Positions 41,672-52,105 are shown, counted from the first letter of the stretch. The stretch: 64,000 nt of DNA from Symbiodinium natans (GCA_905221605.1 CAJNDS010001813.1:339434-403433); one strand, 5' to 3'. Numbers and translations are program-made. The notes: a model not told the origin generated them from the sequence alone.

Positions 41672-41831
41672 AGGGTTTAGGGTTTAGCTTCTGGTGGACT
41701 TGGGGTTCAAGCTGGCGCAGACCGCCGCTGACCACAGACATGGCGCCCGAGCCCAGCCGGTTCTCGAATCGACGGCGAAACGTCCAGATTTGCCTCGACC
41801 TCTCCTGAAGCTTTCAGAAGCGCCTCGGCGC

Positions 41832-41952
41832 TAGACCCCTGGGAGGATCCAACAAGTAGAACCCCCAAATAGTACCCTATATTACGATTGGGTCATTCTT
41901 AGGAACCGCCCTTGACGGCATCTACTTTTCACATCCTCCCAGGGGTCTGGGG
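41832..41952. mobile_element. P element, copy 2
   Basis: Same arms as 34891-34992 (AGACCCCTGGGAGGATCC), with a longer loop that contains AAATAGTACCCTATATTACG. Confidence 0.75.
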
Positions 41953-42380
41953 GCCTCAGACCCTCAGATATTCCGGAGGCCTCCAAGAAACCCACAGAGC
42001 AAGCACCTGCCCAGACCTCTGCACCCGTTTCTGAAGTCAAAACCCCAAATCCTAACCCCTAGACCCTAAACCCTAAACCCTAAACCACGGGTTTAACAGC
42101 CGGGCTGGCAAGGAGGGAGCATGGAAATAGGCCTTAGGGTTCAGGCTCCTGGTGCTACACTATTGGTAGAAAAAGACTCGGCCCATGACTGCTGTCACCA
42201 GCCCCAACCCTATAGACCCTAAGCCCCTCTGACCAAGAAATCCAAAATATTCTCCTCTTACATTTACAAATCCAAAGGCGGAAAGTTTCACATGTCCAAA
42301 GGTTCTACCCCGACACTATATTCGCCCCCTAGACGCCTAGTTTCTTCAACCCCAGTATCCTTCCCCGGTCCCGCGGCCCG

Positions 42381-42556
42381 AAACCCTAAACCCTAAACCC
42401 TAAACCCTAAACCCTAAACCCTAAACCCTAAACCCTAAACCCTAAACCCTAAACCCTAAACCCTAAACCCTATATCCCTAAACCCTAAACCCTAAACCCT
42501 AAACCCTAAACCCTAAACCCTAAACCCTAAACCCTAAACCCTAAACCCTAAACCCT
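42381..42556 (-). repeat. AAACCCT array, 25 units
   Basis: Perfect apart from one TATATCCCTA interruption near 42471. Confidence 0.95.
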
Positions 42557-42864
42557 ACCCAAGGATGGGCTTCCGTTTCCTTCCTGCTTTCCGCTACGAT
42601 GCTCAAACCTGCTGGCTAGGCTAAGGGGTCTGGGAACAAGGGATAGGGTTTAAGGTCTAGGGTCTAGGGTCTAGGGTTTAGGGTTTAGGGTTTAGGGTTT
42701 AGGGTTTAGGGTTTGGGCTTTGGGCTTTGGTCTTTGGGGCTTAGGGTTTAGGGTCTAGGGATGCAAAAAACGCGCCAGGAACGCAGGCACGAAGCGCATA
42801 GCGGGCCCCTCAGTGAAGACAATGCCGTCGAATGCTGCTGGCAGGAGTGGCGCGGAGCTTTCAG

Positions 42865-43065
42865 CCCTAACCCTAAACCCTAAACCCTATACCCCAAACC
42901 CCAAACCCCAAACCCTAAACCCTAAACCCCAAACCCTAAACCCTAAACCCCAAACCCTAAACCCTAAACCCTAAACCCTAAATCCTAAACCTAAACCCTA
43001 AACCCCAAACCCTAAACCCTAAACCCCAAACCCCAAACCCCAAACCCTAAACCCGAAGCCCTTAA
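42865..43065 (-). repeat. Mixed AAACCCC/AAACCCT array, long
   Basis: About 28 units. The two types occur in pairs and triplets, suggesting higher-order duplication. Confidence 0.9.
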
Positions 43066-44095
43066 CCCTAACCAGGGAGTAGGGCTTATAGGTCTCGCTT
43101 CCCCCCTGACAAAACCCTCTGACAGCCTCTTCCCAAAGAAGGTGCCCCTCAACTGAAGACAAAGGGTCGTACAAAATACCCCTGATCCCAAGGGTTTAAA
43201 ACTTCGAGTTTGCAGGGTGCAGGGTGAGTCTAGCCCTAAACCCTAAACCCTAAACCCTAAACCCTAAACCCTTAAACCCTAGGGTCTAGGGTTGATGGGG
43301 TGGTAGGCTTGCAGGGTTGTGGGACTTTGGGGTGTTGGGGGGTATGAGGCGCTACTGCGTCTAGGGAAGCCTCGGATGCCTAAGACATGGGATCCTGTTT
43401 AGGGTTTGGGGTTTAGGGTTTAGGGTTTAGGGTTTAGGGTTCAGGGATGATTTCCAGGAGCCAAGTAAAGTTGAGGTGCTTGGAATCTAGGTTTGGCGGG
43501 GTGGGGGAGGGGGTGTGTGTTGTATCTGGCGCCGGCTATGTGAGGCCTTGAGCATCGGGTTCTGCAAGACGTAAACTTTAACCCCTAAGCCCTAAGCCCG
43601 AAACCCTAAACACTACACCCTAAACCTCAAATCCAATCTGCAATCCTTAGCCCTAAACCCTATCACGGCAGTTTCTTTCTAAAATCCCTCGACAAGAATC
43701 CAGGCATGCAAGCGTTTAGGGTTTAGGATTTAGGATTTAGGGTTTAGGGTTTAGGGTTTAGGGATTAGGGTTTAGGGGTTTAGGGTATAGGGCATACCCT
43801 GCCCAGAATGTGCTTAGGCCCAATCCCTAAACCCAAAACCTCAATCTGCAGGGCCACCTGTGTGATCCGTGATCATGGCTGTAAGTGGCATTTCCTCTGA
43901 CCCCAGATGGGAAAACTCTTGGCAGAACTAACCCAGGACTAGGCTTTGGGGTTTCGGGTTTAGGGTTTTGGTGAAGGGTTTTGGGTTTGGGGTCTATAAG
44001 GTTTAGGGTTTAGGGTTTGTTTCGAGTCGAGGCAGGGGTAAAACAGTAGTCATCTAAACCCTAAATGAGTTGTTCATTTCGCGATGTGTGGTCTC

Positions 44096-44098
44096 CCG

Positions 44099-44129
<31 letters not shown>
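44096..44129. repeat. CT microsatellite
   Basis: CTCTCT with TTT interruptions. Confidence 0.9.
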
Positions 44130-44175
44130 GCTCGTTTTTTCTTTTGTTGTCTCAAGCTCTTGCTGTCGATTTGCG

Positions 44176-44179
<4 letters not shown>

Positions 44180-44214
<35 letters not shown>
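44180..44214. repeat. CA microsatellite
   Basis: About 17 uninterrupted AC units. Confidence 0.95.
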
Positions 44215-44218
<4 letters not shown>

Positions 44219-45098
44219 TTAGTTGGGGCTGAGATGAGGGGCTGCATAGCCTGACGCTCCACACACCTTTGAACCCTGGTATTTAGAGAAGCATGGCTGT
44301 GAGCACGCTGTAGCCCTTTGCCAGAACCCTAAACCCTAAACCCCTCTAAGCCCGACTGAAGACCTTCCGCCTTTCAAAGTTTAGGCTTTTGTTGGCTACG
44401 AGAGTTCGCTGGGGGTCTGAAAAAACCTGCAGACCTAACAACCCTAAGGCCTAAGGCCCTAAACCCTAAAGCCTAGAGTTTAGGGCTTGATAGGGTTTAG
44501 GGCTTAGGGCTTGATAGGGTTTAGAGTTTAGGGCTGATAGGGCTCGGGGTTGGGGGTAAAGGCAGCAACAGCAGGACACATGCAGCACTAGCAACCATGA
44601 CCATGACAGATGTCTAGGAGCAGCCGCCTACACCTCAGGGCAAGACGAAGACACGGGCAACACCTTCAAGTATACCAAACCACGGCTATGATGATTGTCA
44701 CAGCACGCCCTTAAAACCGTCTGGAGGATATCCCCGAAATTGACCGGGGTTTAGGGTTTATGGTTTTGGGCTTAGGGTTCTGGAACCCAAGCCAGGGAAG
44801 ATATAATTCATCCTAACGGCCTACCCCTGCACCCTAAACCCTACACCCTAAACCCTAAACCCGAAACCCTAAACCCGAAACCCCAAACCTTAAACCCGAA
44901 ACCCTAAACCCTAAACCCCCTTCGCAGCTGTGGGTCCGGAAAGGGCGCCATGGAAAACAACGTGGCAAGGCCAGCGGCGTCCGTCCCTGGCCAAGATCGG
45001 ATGGCCCTTGAAACCCTCTTGAGAAAGGGGACCTCGGGTTTAGGGTTTAGGGTTTAGGGTTTAGGGTTTAGGGTTTAGGGTTTAGGGTTTAGGGTTTA

Positions 45099-45241
45099 TT
45101 GGGGTAGTTACATGGTCCCTTTGTATGGGCCCTTAAAAGGGTACCCCTTCTATACCCCTGCACAGATTGAGGGCCTGTACATCAGAACCCGTTCAAGGAG
45201 GTAAGGGACCATACTGAGGGCGCATGAAACTACCCTCAGAC
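45099..45241. mobile_element. D element, complete uninterrupted copy
   Basis: GGGGTAGTTACATGGTCCCT on the left is mirrored by AAGGGACCATACTGAGGG and CATGAAACTACCCTCAG on the right. Internal GGGCCTGTACATCAGAACCC. The left end abuts a TTTAGGG array. Confidence 0.7.
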
Positions 45242-45355
45242 TGAAATCCCAAAGGGTCCATTAAGGGCTTAGGGTTTAGGGTTTAGGGTTTAGGGGGCCT
45301 GTGTAGTATATGCTTGGGCAAATAGGTTGGTTCCCCTTGCGCGGGATGTGCGATC

Positions 45356-45515
45356 TGCTGGACTATTCTTTCCTTGAGGACCCCCCCCCCCCCCCCCCCC
45401 AATTTTGTGTGTAAACAGAGCAATCCCTTCATTACCCTTATAAGGACGAATACATTTGATTCTTGGGGGGGGGGGGTCCCTACCAGCACTTGATTACTAG
45501 TATCCCCAACAGCAC
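45356..45515. mobile_element. C element, degenerate copy with C20 and G12 arms
   Basis: GACTATTCTTTCCTTGAGGA and poly-C at 45381-45400, then CATTACCCTTATAAGGACGA, then poly-G and GTCCC. The AGAACCCCCC arm has expanded to pure homopolymer. Confidence 0.5.
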
Positions 45516-45590
45516 ACCAAAAAGTAAGAATACACACTTACACCTAAAGCCTTACCCCGAAACGGAGGCCTCTGTGCTGTCACCAGTAAC

Positions 45591-45700
45591 TTGGGATGTT
45601 CCCCTCTAATACTAACAGTCCTTAATGGCGATTCTAGTACCCCCCCCCCCCCATTTACAATCCGTCTTCAGGACTGTTAGTATAAGGAGGAACATCCCAA
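45591..45700. mobile_element. I element, complete copy with 8-bp flanking repeat
   Basis: Family I starts TTGGGATGTTCCC, continues TATACTAACAGTCCTTA, and is mirrored at the right (GGACTGTTAGTATAAGG, GGAACATCCCAA). The centre has a poly-C tract. CCAGTAAC lies directly outside both ends and fits an 8-bp target duplication, typical of hAT-type transposons. Confidence 0.75.
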
Positions 45701-45717
45701 CCAGTAACCCTCAAGCC

Positions 45718-45868
45718 AAGGGACTAAGGGAGGGACCCTTATGAGTATATAGGGGCTCTGAAAGGGATAGATACACACATATATATATATGTATACATAT
45801 ATATATATATGAATATGCATACTTTTTCGGGGAATGAGATCAAGGGTCCCTTCTAGGGGTCCATCCCC
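45718..45868. mobile_element. N element with TA-rich centre
   Basis: AAGGGACTAAGGGAGGGACC on the left, ATCAAGGGTCCCTTCTAGG on the right. The centre is a TATA microsatellite (45779-45812). Confidence 0.55.
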
Positions 45869-46200
45869 ATACCCCGCTTAATCAAGCCTCAAACCCCAAG
45901 CCAACGCTAAGCCCTCAACAATCCCAGGCCCCAGCCTCCTGAAGCCCGGAGCAATTTGGGGAGCCTTTCTCCACAAGCTTACCCAGCCTTAAACCCCAAA
46001 CCCTAAACCTGAAACCCTAAACCCTCAACCCTAAACCCTAAACCCTAACGGGTTCGCAACCGCCTGGCCTGCGACAATGGGCCCCCCCAGTCGGCGGGGA
46101 AGGTTCCTTTCAGCAAAGTTTCTCCCAGCAGAAGGAGAAAAAGGCCCAGACAGAGATTGAGAGGGTTTAGGGTTAGGGTTTAGAGTTTAGGGTTTAAGGT

Positions 46201-46392
46201 TTAGGACTTAGGGTTTAGGGCTTCGGGTTGCGGGTGACGCAGCGATAAACGAGGCCTCCAAGCTTGATGCTGGAAGCCGACATGATACGGAAAGAATACC
46301 CTACATAGAAGGGTCGAGATGCGCATGAAACGCAGTAGCCAAGAACACCCATGAACTGTGAGCACAGTTGTCTCCGCCATGGTCAAAGGCAT
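46201..46392 (-). CDS. Weak candidate: open frame in unique DNA
   Basis: 63 codons starting with an ATG that lies just downstream of the next candidate's stop on the same strand. The final codons read into TTTAGGG-type sequence. Hydrophobic and aromatic residues are common. No family is recognised. Confidence 0.12.
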   Translation of the reverse strand: MPLTMAETTVLTVHGCSWLLRFMRISTLLCRVFFPYHVGFQHQAWRPRLSLRHPQPEALNPKS

Positions 46393-46393
46393 G

Positions 46394-46618
46394 TTACATC
46401 ACCGACCAGAGCTTTCCTTTTGTACGAAACATACAGTGTCTTGGCTGGCCTCTCCAGACTAAGCTGGACAACACAGTAGGCATGGTCGTTGCCCGCAACC
46501 GTGGATTCAAGCTGTTGTCAGTTGTGGGCTCTTTCTTCTGCGAAATGCTGCTGAAACTGCTTCTGTCTTTTTTCATCGCCTCGAGCGCCACAAGACACAT
46601 ACCCTGCTCTGGGGACAA
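46394..46618 (-). CDS. Weak candidate: 74-codon open frame in unique DNA
   Basis: Lies wholly in the longest unique segment of this area (46230-46650). The product would be basic and Ser/Thr-rich, starting MSPEQGMCLVALEAM. A 98-codon frame overlaps it on the + strand (46368-46664), and I cannot tell which, if either, is real. Confidence 0.15.
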   Translation of the reverse strand: MSPEQGMCLVALEAMKKDRSSFSSISQKKEPTTDNSLNPRLRATTMPTVLSSLVWRGQPRHCMFRTKGKLWSVM

Positions 46619-46994
46619 TTGTGTTCTGCCCCCCTTACAAGAGACCCTAAACTCTCAACCCTAAACCCTAAACTCTAAACCCTAAACCCAAAACCGCTAG
46701 CCCTAAGCTCCTAGCCGGTGAACCTCATCTAGGATGGCCCTTAAAGCCCTCCTGAAACAAACCTAAGTAAACTCCTCTCGTGCTACCCTAATCCCTAAAC
46801 CCTAAACCCAAATAGCCTAACAGCCTAAACCCTAAACCCTAAACCGAAACACGAAACCCTAAACCCTAAACCCTAGACCCAATAACAAGGACAATGCAAA
46901 GATCCCTTTTGGGATCCTCCGAGAAAAAACAACATCCTGGGCCCCCCGGCGCCCTTGCAGCCTCGTGACCTGCGATGAACCTCCGGCTGCTTTT

Positions 46995-47130
46995 AGGGGT
47001 TTAGGGTTTAGGGTTTAGGGTGTAGGGTTTAGGGCGTAGGGTTTAGGGTGTAGGGTTTAGGGTGTAGGGTTCAGGGTGTAGGGTTCAGGGTGTAGGTTTC
47101 AGGGTGTAGGGTTCAGGGTGTAGGTTTGGG
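46995..47130 (+). repeat. 14-base higher-order array
   Basis: TGTAGGG alternates with TTTAGGG on the left, then with TTCAGGG on the right, so the working unit is 14 bases. Confidence 0.9.
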
Positions 47131-47667
47131 GTTTATCCCTGAACACAGGCCTCAGTACCTTCGGAGTGTCTTCAAGAAGTGCCCTTGAGTGAGTTTAGAG
47201 GTTGAGGGCTGCGGCCATGTAAGGTTGCGGGTGAAGGGTGTGCGGTAGTCGGAGAGGTCTAAGTACGCCCGAACTACACCCTAAACCCTAAATCCCTGAC
47301 GCATCTCTCCCGAAAGCCTTGAAACTCCCTCCTGGAACAAAGCCCGGGCCTATGCGGAAGAGCATGACATGCGAACCCCCACACGCCAAACAAGACAACC
47401 GCATGACGGGCTGAACCCCTAAGCCGCCTCTAAACCCTCTCCCCCTGGGAGACCTAAACCCTAAACCCCCAACCCTAAAACCTAAACCCTAAACCCCTAA
47501 TCCTAAACCCTAAGCCCTAAACCCGAAACCCTAAAACCCGAAAACCCTAGCCCCTACCACCCCAAGGGGCCTGAGGAGCGCCTCGATTTGCTGTAGCTCC
47601 TCCCAATCCTCAAGGTATGGCCCTGCGACTGAGGGTTTAGGGTGAGGGTTTAGGTTTAGGGTTAATG

Positions 47668-47750
47668 TGGGTGTCGTTCGGGGAGTTTAGGGTTTAGGGT
47701 TCAGGTTTTGTGTGTTTATTTCTCGAGTATGGGTGTCGTTCGGTGAGTTT
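47668..47750. repeat. 21-bp direct duplication flanking telomeric units
   Basis: TGGGTGTCGTTCGGGGAGTT (47668) recurs at 47730 with one change. About two TTTAGGG units and 25 bp of unique sequence lie between. Confidence 0.8.
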
Positions 47751-48115
47751 GGGATTTGGGGTTTGGGGTTTGCGGTTTGCGGTTTGGAGAAGCCGGTAGT
47801 GTCACCTAGTTTGGTGATTATTCCGGTCCTTCGCTGGTGCTTCTTTTGGGTGTTCCAGAGTCTTACCCTGACACAAAGAAAAAACTCCAAAACCTCTCAA
47901 ATCGTGAGGGCACTCTTTCGAAAAAGTTGCTTCGGCCAAACTGAACTAGACCCAGGAGCCCCCCCCCCCCCGACTAGGCCGGACTGCCCGCCCCCCCTCC
48001 TCCTCCCCCCCCCCCGGCAGAAACGTCCGGGGATTAGGGTTAAGGGTCTAGGGTTTAGGGTCAATCGCAATGGCTTCCCCCTCCCCCCCCCAATTCGACC
48101 GGCCCTGGCCTTATG

Positions 48116-48234
48116 TGAAGTAGGGTATATATTTCTTGTACCCCCAAAAGGCCACCAGGTATATACACTCACCAATATCTAAAAAAGGAACCTTAGATGC
48201 ACTCACCAATAACAGTAATAGAAACCCTGTTTCA
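48116..48234. mobile_element. M element, complete copy
   Basis: TGAAGTAGGGTATATATTTC, TTGTACCCCCAAAAGG, two TACACTCACCAATA-type motifs and AAACCCTGTTTCA. Uninterrupted. Confidence 0.7.
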
Positions 48235-48332
48235 AGTACATTTGTAGAATGGTGGCATGTGGACATGTTGAAGCCTGAACCCTAAAGCCTTTACCCTTGT
48301 CCCTTTACCCCTGGGACCATGCACCTTCCCTA

Positions 48333-48488
48333 GAGCGAAGAACCCCCCAAAAACATAAGATTATAATCCCTATATTGCCCCAACAAGAAAGAATCTCCTA
48401 TTTGATTTATATTCTACTCTATTTATTCTGTGGTCACTGTTTTTTTTTTTTTTTTGGGGGGGGGGGGGGTTCCTATGCAAATAGTAGC
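48333..48488. mobile_element. C element with decayed left tip
   Basis: GAACCCCCCAAAAACATAAG, ATCCCTATATTGCCC, poly-T then poly-G (48441-48469) and TGCAAATAGTAG. Confidence 0.6.
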
Positions 48489-48921
48489 CCTAAGCCCTAA
48501 AGCCCTAAACCCTAAACCCTAGACCGCTGCCTTCGAAAGTCCGCGAATCTGCGGAAGTTGGGCTGAGTGCTCGGGGAGGCGCCTCGGGAAGTTCAAGTAG
48601 GGTTTAGGGTTTAGGGTTTAGGGTTCAGGGTTCAGGGTTCAGGGTTCAGGGTTTAGGGTTTACGGTTTAGCGGAACCACATGCCCAATATGAAGAAACCC
48701 AGACCCTAAACCCTAAACCCTAAACCCTAAACCCCTAAACCCCTAAACCCCTAAACCCCTAAACCCCTAAACCCCTAAACCCCCAAACCCCTTAACCCCT
48801 AAACCCCTAAACCCCTAAACCCGAACACATCGTCATGATGGACCCTGACTGAAAAGCTGGAGCCCATGCTTCCGGGGGGCATCCCTTTGAATCACCCTCC
48901 TTATTGAGGCTTTATAGGGCT

Positions 48922-49038
48922 TCTAGACCCAAGGGTAGCCTAGGACCTAGGAATAACAAGGGTACCCTTTTTTGGTTCACAAGGACTTAGAAGGGAACCT
49001 AATCCCCCCCAAAAGGAAGGCCTTCTCTGGGTCCTAGG
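48922..49038. mobile_element. K element, complete copy
   Basis: CTAGACCCAAGGGTAGCCTA, GGTACCCTTTTTTGG, GAAGGGAACC and CTCTGGGTCCTAGG. A small GACCTAGG duplication lies near 48950. Confidence 0.65.
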
Positions 49039-49090
49039 TTTAAGGCTGGGGGGATTCTTGCAGAGAGGATGTAAGGTTTCCAAAATACCC

Positions 49091-49233
49091 TACTTTTGGA
49101 GGTCCATGGTACTTCTTGATGTTAACTGCACGTAGAACTGTACTGTTAATCAAACTAGGGCACTTAAGGGGGCTTATAAGTGGGTTAGAAGTACAGATAT
49201 AGTTAGTTGCTAAGTACCATGAACTTCCAAGTA
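49091..49233. mobile_element. A element, complete diverged copy
   Basis: TACTTTTGGAGGTCCATGGT on the left, GTACCATGAACTTCCAAGTA on the right. Confidence 0.7.
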
Positions 49234-49479
49234 CTTCCCACCTCAGCAGCCGAGCGGCCTGTGCCGCCACTGGTGATGGCGCTTCTTCCTTCAAGGTTTG
49301 TGAAGCAAGCTTGCATGTCTCACTTTCTTTCCCCCCCCCCCCCAAAGGCTTCCATTCTCATACCCAAAGGGTCCATGTACTCATATATATATATATACAT
49401 GCATGCTCGCCCCCCCCCCCCCCCCCCCCATGATCCACACATTTGGCCTCGGGAAGGCTGGTTTTGGGAGGGGGGGGGG

Positions 49480-49730
49480 GGACTCCAGACTCCAGATTTC
49501 CAGAAAAACTCTGGAGTACCTCCAGACTCCAGACTCCAGATTTTCAGAACAAATCTGGAGTACCGGGACCTCTGGACTCCAGAATTCTGGAGTCTGTAAT
49601 CCGGAGTCTGGGGCCTGAAGTTCCGGGCCCCGGTGCTCCAGATTTTTTTCTGGAATCTGGAGTCCGGGGCCCGGGTACTTCAGATTTTTCTGGCAGCCTG
49701 GAGTCTGGAGTCCGGGGCCCATGTTCTCCA
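49480..49730. repeat. Inverted and tandem CCAGACT repeat cluster
   Basis: Runs of CTCCAGACTCCAGA alternate with their reverse complement TCTGGAGTCTGGAG at least four times. They are joined by TTTCAGAAAAA-type and CCGGGGCCC-type linkers. The unit (CCAGACT) is also 7 bases but unrelated to TTTAGGG. The single strand could fold into several alternative hairpins. Confidence 0.85.
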
Positions 49731-49739
49731 TTTGCACGT

Positions 49740-50540
49740 TTAGGGATTACGGTTTAGTGTTTCTTGCTTAGGGTTTAGGGTTTGCAGGGTTTAGTGTTTC
49801 GGGTTCAGGGTTTAGTGTTTAGGGTCTAGTGTTTAGGTTTTGGTTTTAAAGGTCTAGGGTTTACGTTTTAGAGTTTAGGGTTAAGCGACTTGGATAATGT
49901 CTAAAACCCTAAACCTTATACTGATGAAGTTTTAAAACCCCTCAAGGACTGAAACCCCATTTTTTTGGTTTGGGGTTTAGGGTTTTAGTGCTTAGGGTTT
50001 AGGGTTCAGGATTTGTTGTTTCGGGTTTAGTGTTTAGTGTTTAGGGTTTAGTGTGTAGGTTTCAGGGTTTAGTGTTTTGTGCTTAGGGTTGCGTGTTAAA
50101 TTTAGGGTCTAGGGTTTAGGTTTAGGGTTCAGGGTCAAGCGGTTTGGCTAAAACCCTAAACCAAATAAAACCCTAAACTCTAAACTCCAAACAGTAAGCA
50201 TCTGAAACCCCGACGGGTTCTGGTTTCAGGTTTAGATTTAGTAGGGCTTGAGGTTCCGGCTTTGGGGTTTTCTGTTTAGGGTTTAGGGTTTAGTGTTCAG
50301 GGTTTGGTGTGTAGGGTTTAGTGTGTAATGTTTAGGGTTTAGTTTTTAGGGTGTAGCGTTTAAGTGTTTAGGGTTTAGTGTTTAGGCTTTAGTGCTTAAG
50401 CGTTTAGGGTTTCGTGTTAAGTGTTTGGGGTTTGTGCTAAGGGCTTAGTGTTAAGTTTTTAGGGTTAGTGTTTAGGGTCTAGTGCTGAGTGCTTAGGCTT
50501 TAGTGCTACGGGTTTCGGGTTTGGTTTTTAGGGTTAAGGG
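49740..50540 (+). repeat. Degenerate TTTAGTG/TTTAGGG array
   Basis: About 800 bp in which TTTAGTG alternates loosely with TTTAGGG and many other variants. It is the only large block with this variant and the most diverged array in the window. Confidence 0.85.
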
Positions 50541-50544
50541 TTTT

Positions 50545-50609
50545 AAGGATTTGTACAAATTGAAATGATCCGGGGTTTCCCCAGACCATTGACAACTTCA
50601 AAAATCCTT
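50545..50609. mobile_element. R hairpin, copy 1
   Basis: AAGGATTTGTACAAATTG and CCGGGGTTTCCCCAGACC, ending AAAAATCCTT. Short palindrome. Confidence 0.6.
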
Positions 50610-50784
50610 CTGTTTAGGGTTTAGTGTTCAGGGTTTAGTGTGTAGGTTTTAGGGTGTAATGTTTAGGGTTTAGTTTTAGGGTGTAGTGTTTAAGTGTTTA
50701 AGGTTAAACATTCTCAGGACTTTAAAGGTTTTAAAGCCTTTTGAAAACCTTAAAATGCTTAAACATGTAAGTGGCTGCCCTTTT

Positions 50785-50869
50785 AGGATTTTCAGGATTC
50801 TTGCAGTTGTCAATGGTCTGGAGAAGCCCCGGTGCCTTCCCCAGACCATGCAAATTTTTACAAATCCTT
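50785..50869. mobile_element. R hairpin, copy 2
   Basis: AGGATTTTCAGGATTC, AATGGTCTGGAGAAGCC, GGTGCCTTCCCCAGACCAT and TACAAATCCTT. The arms pair around GGTCTGG/CCAGACC. Confidence 0.65.
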
Positions 50870-51160
50870 AACACCCTGATATTCTTACAGTTGTAAGTGG
50901 CTGTCCTTTTATAACGTTTGAGGATTTTAGGATGTTCAATTCTAGAATCCGTAGCTTCCTTAATTTTGCACGGCGGCCCTTTTAAAATTTGTTCAGGTAC
51001 TTTAGAATTTTGAGGGTTAAAAGTTTTCAGGTTGTTAAGGACTTTAAAGCCTTTTAATTCCTGAAAATTTTGAATGGCTTTAAATACCTTAAAGGCCTCA
51101 AAATTTTAAACGGGCTGCCCGTTCAAATTTTTAAACGGGCTGCCCGTTCAAAAAAAAATT

Positions 51161-51247
51161 AAGGATTTTCAGGATTGTTCAAATTTGAAATGGTCTGGGG
51201 AAGCCACGGTGCCTTCCGCAGATCATCTAAATTTTAAAAACCCCTAA
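51161..51247. mobile_element. R hairpin, copy 3
   Basis: AAGGATTTTCAGGATTG, AATGGTCTGGGGAAGCC and GCCTTCCGCAGATCAT. Right arm partly decayed. Confidence 0.6.
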
Positions 51248-51989
51248 CCCCTGAAAAGCCTTCAAATTCTAAATGGCTGCCCTTCAAAAATTTTATGGAG
51301 CCGCAACACAGACGTTTCAGAAGCAAAATGCACATAAAAACACTATTGTTTTTACAGGGGATAATATAAAAGAGCTTTTTGTATTCCAGTACAGTTTTTA
51401 CTGCATTTTTCCGAGGAAAAAAGCATAAAATCAGACAAAGACGAAGACAGGAAAACCATAGGTGTGGATCATGGGTGGGTGGGTGACCATATATATATAT
51501 ATAGATATATATATATATATATGTATAGGTACATGGACTCCTGAACCCTTAGGGATACTCCTGAAAAGGCCCAACTAGCCCTAAACCGTCTATTACCTTT
51601 CGTGGATCTTGAAGAAGGGGTGCTGTGAGTCTAAGGGCCTGAAGTTGGGGTTAGGTCCATGCCACCTTAAGCCCCAAGATCCCTAACCCCCCCAACCCCC
51701 CCTCACCCTCTAGGGTTTAGGGTTTAGGGTTTAGGGTTTAGGGTTAGGGACCCAAACCCCTGAAGTTTCAACAAAGATTCCAGGAGCTCGACGCTGACAA
51801 AACCAGAGCTCGGACGAGGGTTCAAGTAGGGCTTTCTGAATGGTTTAGGCATTTCCCCCAAACCCTAAACCCTAAACCCTGAACCCTAAACCCTAAACCC
51901 TAAATCCCCTGAAGCCCCAAGACCGGCCCACAAACCCCACACAGTGTCGGATGGAGTCCCCATGCGCCTCCTCATCCGCTTCATCCTCC

Positions 51990-52077
51990 TGTTTAGGGTT
52001 TAGGGTTTAGGGTTTAGGGTTTAGGGTTTAGGGTTTAGGGTTTAGGGTTTAGGGTTTAGGGTTTAGGGTTTAGGGTA
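51990..52077 (+). repeat. TTTAGGG array
   Basis: About 12 perfect units. Confidence 0.95.
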
Positions 52078-52105
52078 ACAGTAATACCCTGTGGGTTTAG
52101 CATAT

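Larger units (their letters stand above)
37700..41830. other. Gene-free tract: K, J, T and B copies, arrays
   Basis: Arrays lie at 38265-38352 (in J), 39155-39245, 39430-39520, 40050-40160, 40570-40680, 40855-40920, 41300-41380 and 41436-41500. An H fragment (41381-41430) lies between the last two. Spacers such as 37690-37830 and 37960-38220 are unique with short open frames. Confidence 0.7.
41830..45098. other. Gene-free tract: P copy, long arrays, CT/CA microsatellites
   Basis: Arrays lie at 42652-42715, 43223-43280, 43410-43445, 43710-43785, 44832-44918 and 45033-45098. Spacer 44570-44745 is unique and contains GCAGCAACAGCAG. Confidence 0.7.
45098..49090. other. Gene-free tract: D, C, I, N, M, K copies and arrays
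   Basis: Arrays lie at 46010-46048, 46643-46690, 46805-46878, 47455-47550, 48599-48665 and 48704-48822 (8-base AAACCCCT units in the last). An H left arm lies at 46725-46790. Confidence 0.7.
50770..51300. repeat. AT-rich island with GGCTGCCCTTTTA repeats
   Basis: The word GGCTGCCCTTTTA or a variant recurs near 50773, 50903, 50981, 51108, 51131 and 51273, followed each time by AATTTT- and AGGATTTT-like words. It looks like an old tandem or dispersed family of about 100-130 bp with R hairpins inside. AACGGGCTGCCCGTT is duplicated at 51108 and 51132. Confidence 0.6.
49090..51550. other. Gene-free tract: decayed arrays and AT-rich island
   Basis: A copy, B fragments (49367-49402 and 51487-51550, each joined to a TA run), poly-C runs (49331-49343, 49410-49429), the CCAGACT cluster, TTTAGTG arrays, and from about 50545 an AT-rich island with few telomeric units. 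Confidence 0.7.

Noticed and set aside
47712-48182. Longest open frame in the window (156 codons)
   Set aside because: It runs through telomeric variants, poly-C and ends inside an M element; the - strand frame over the same DNA is also open.
49207-49757. Overlapping frames of 70-130 codons on both strands
   Set aside because: Translations of an A element end, poly-C and the CCAGACT repeat cluster.
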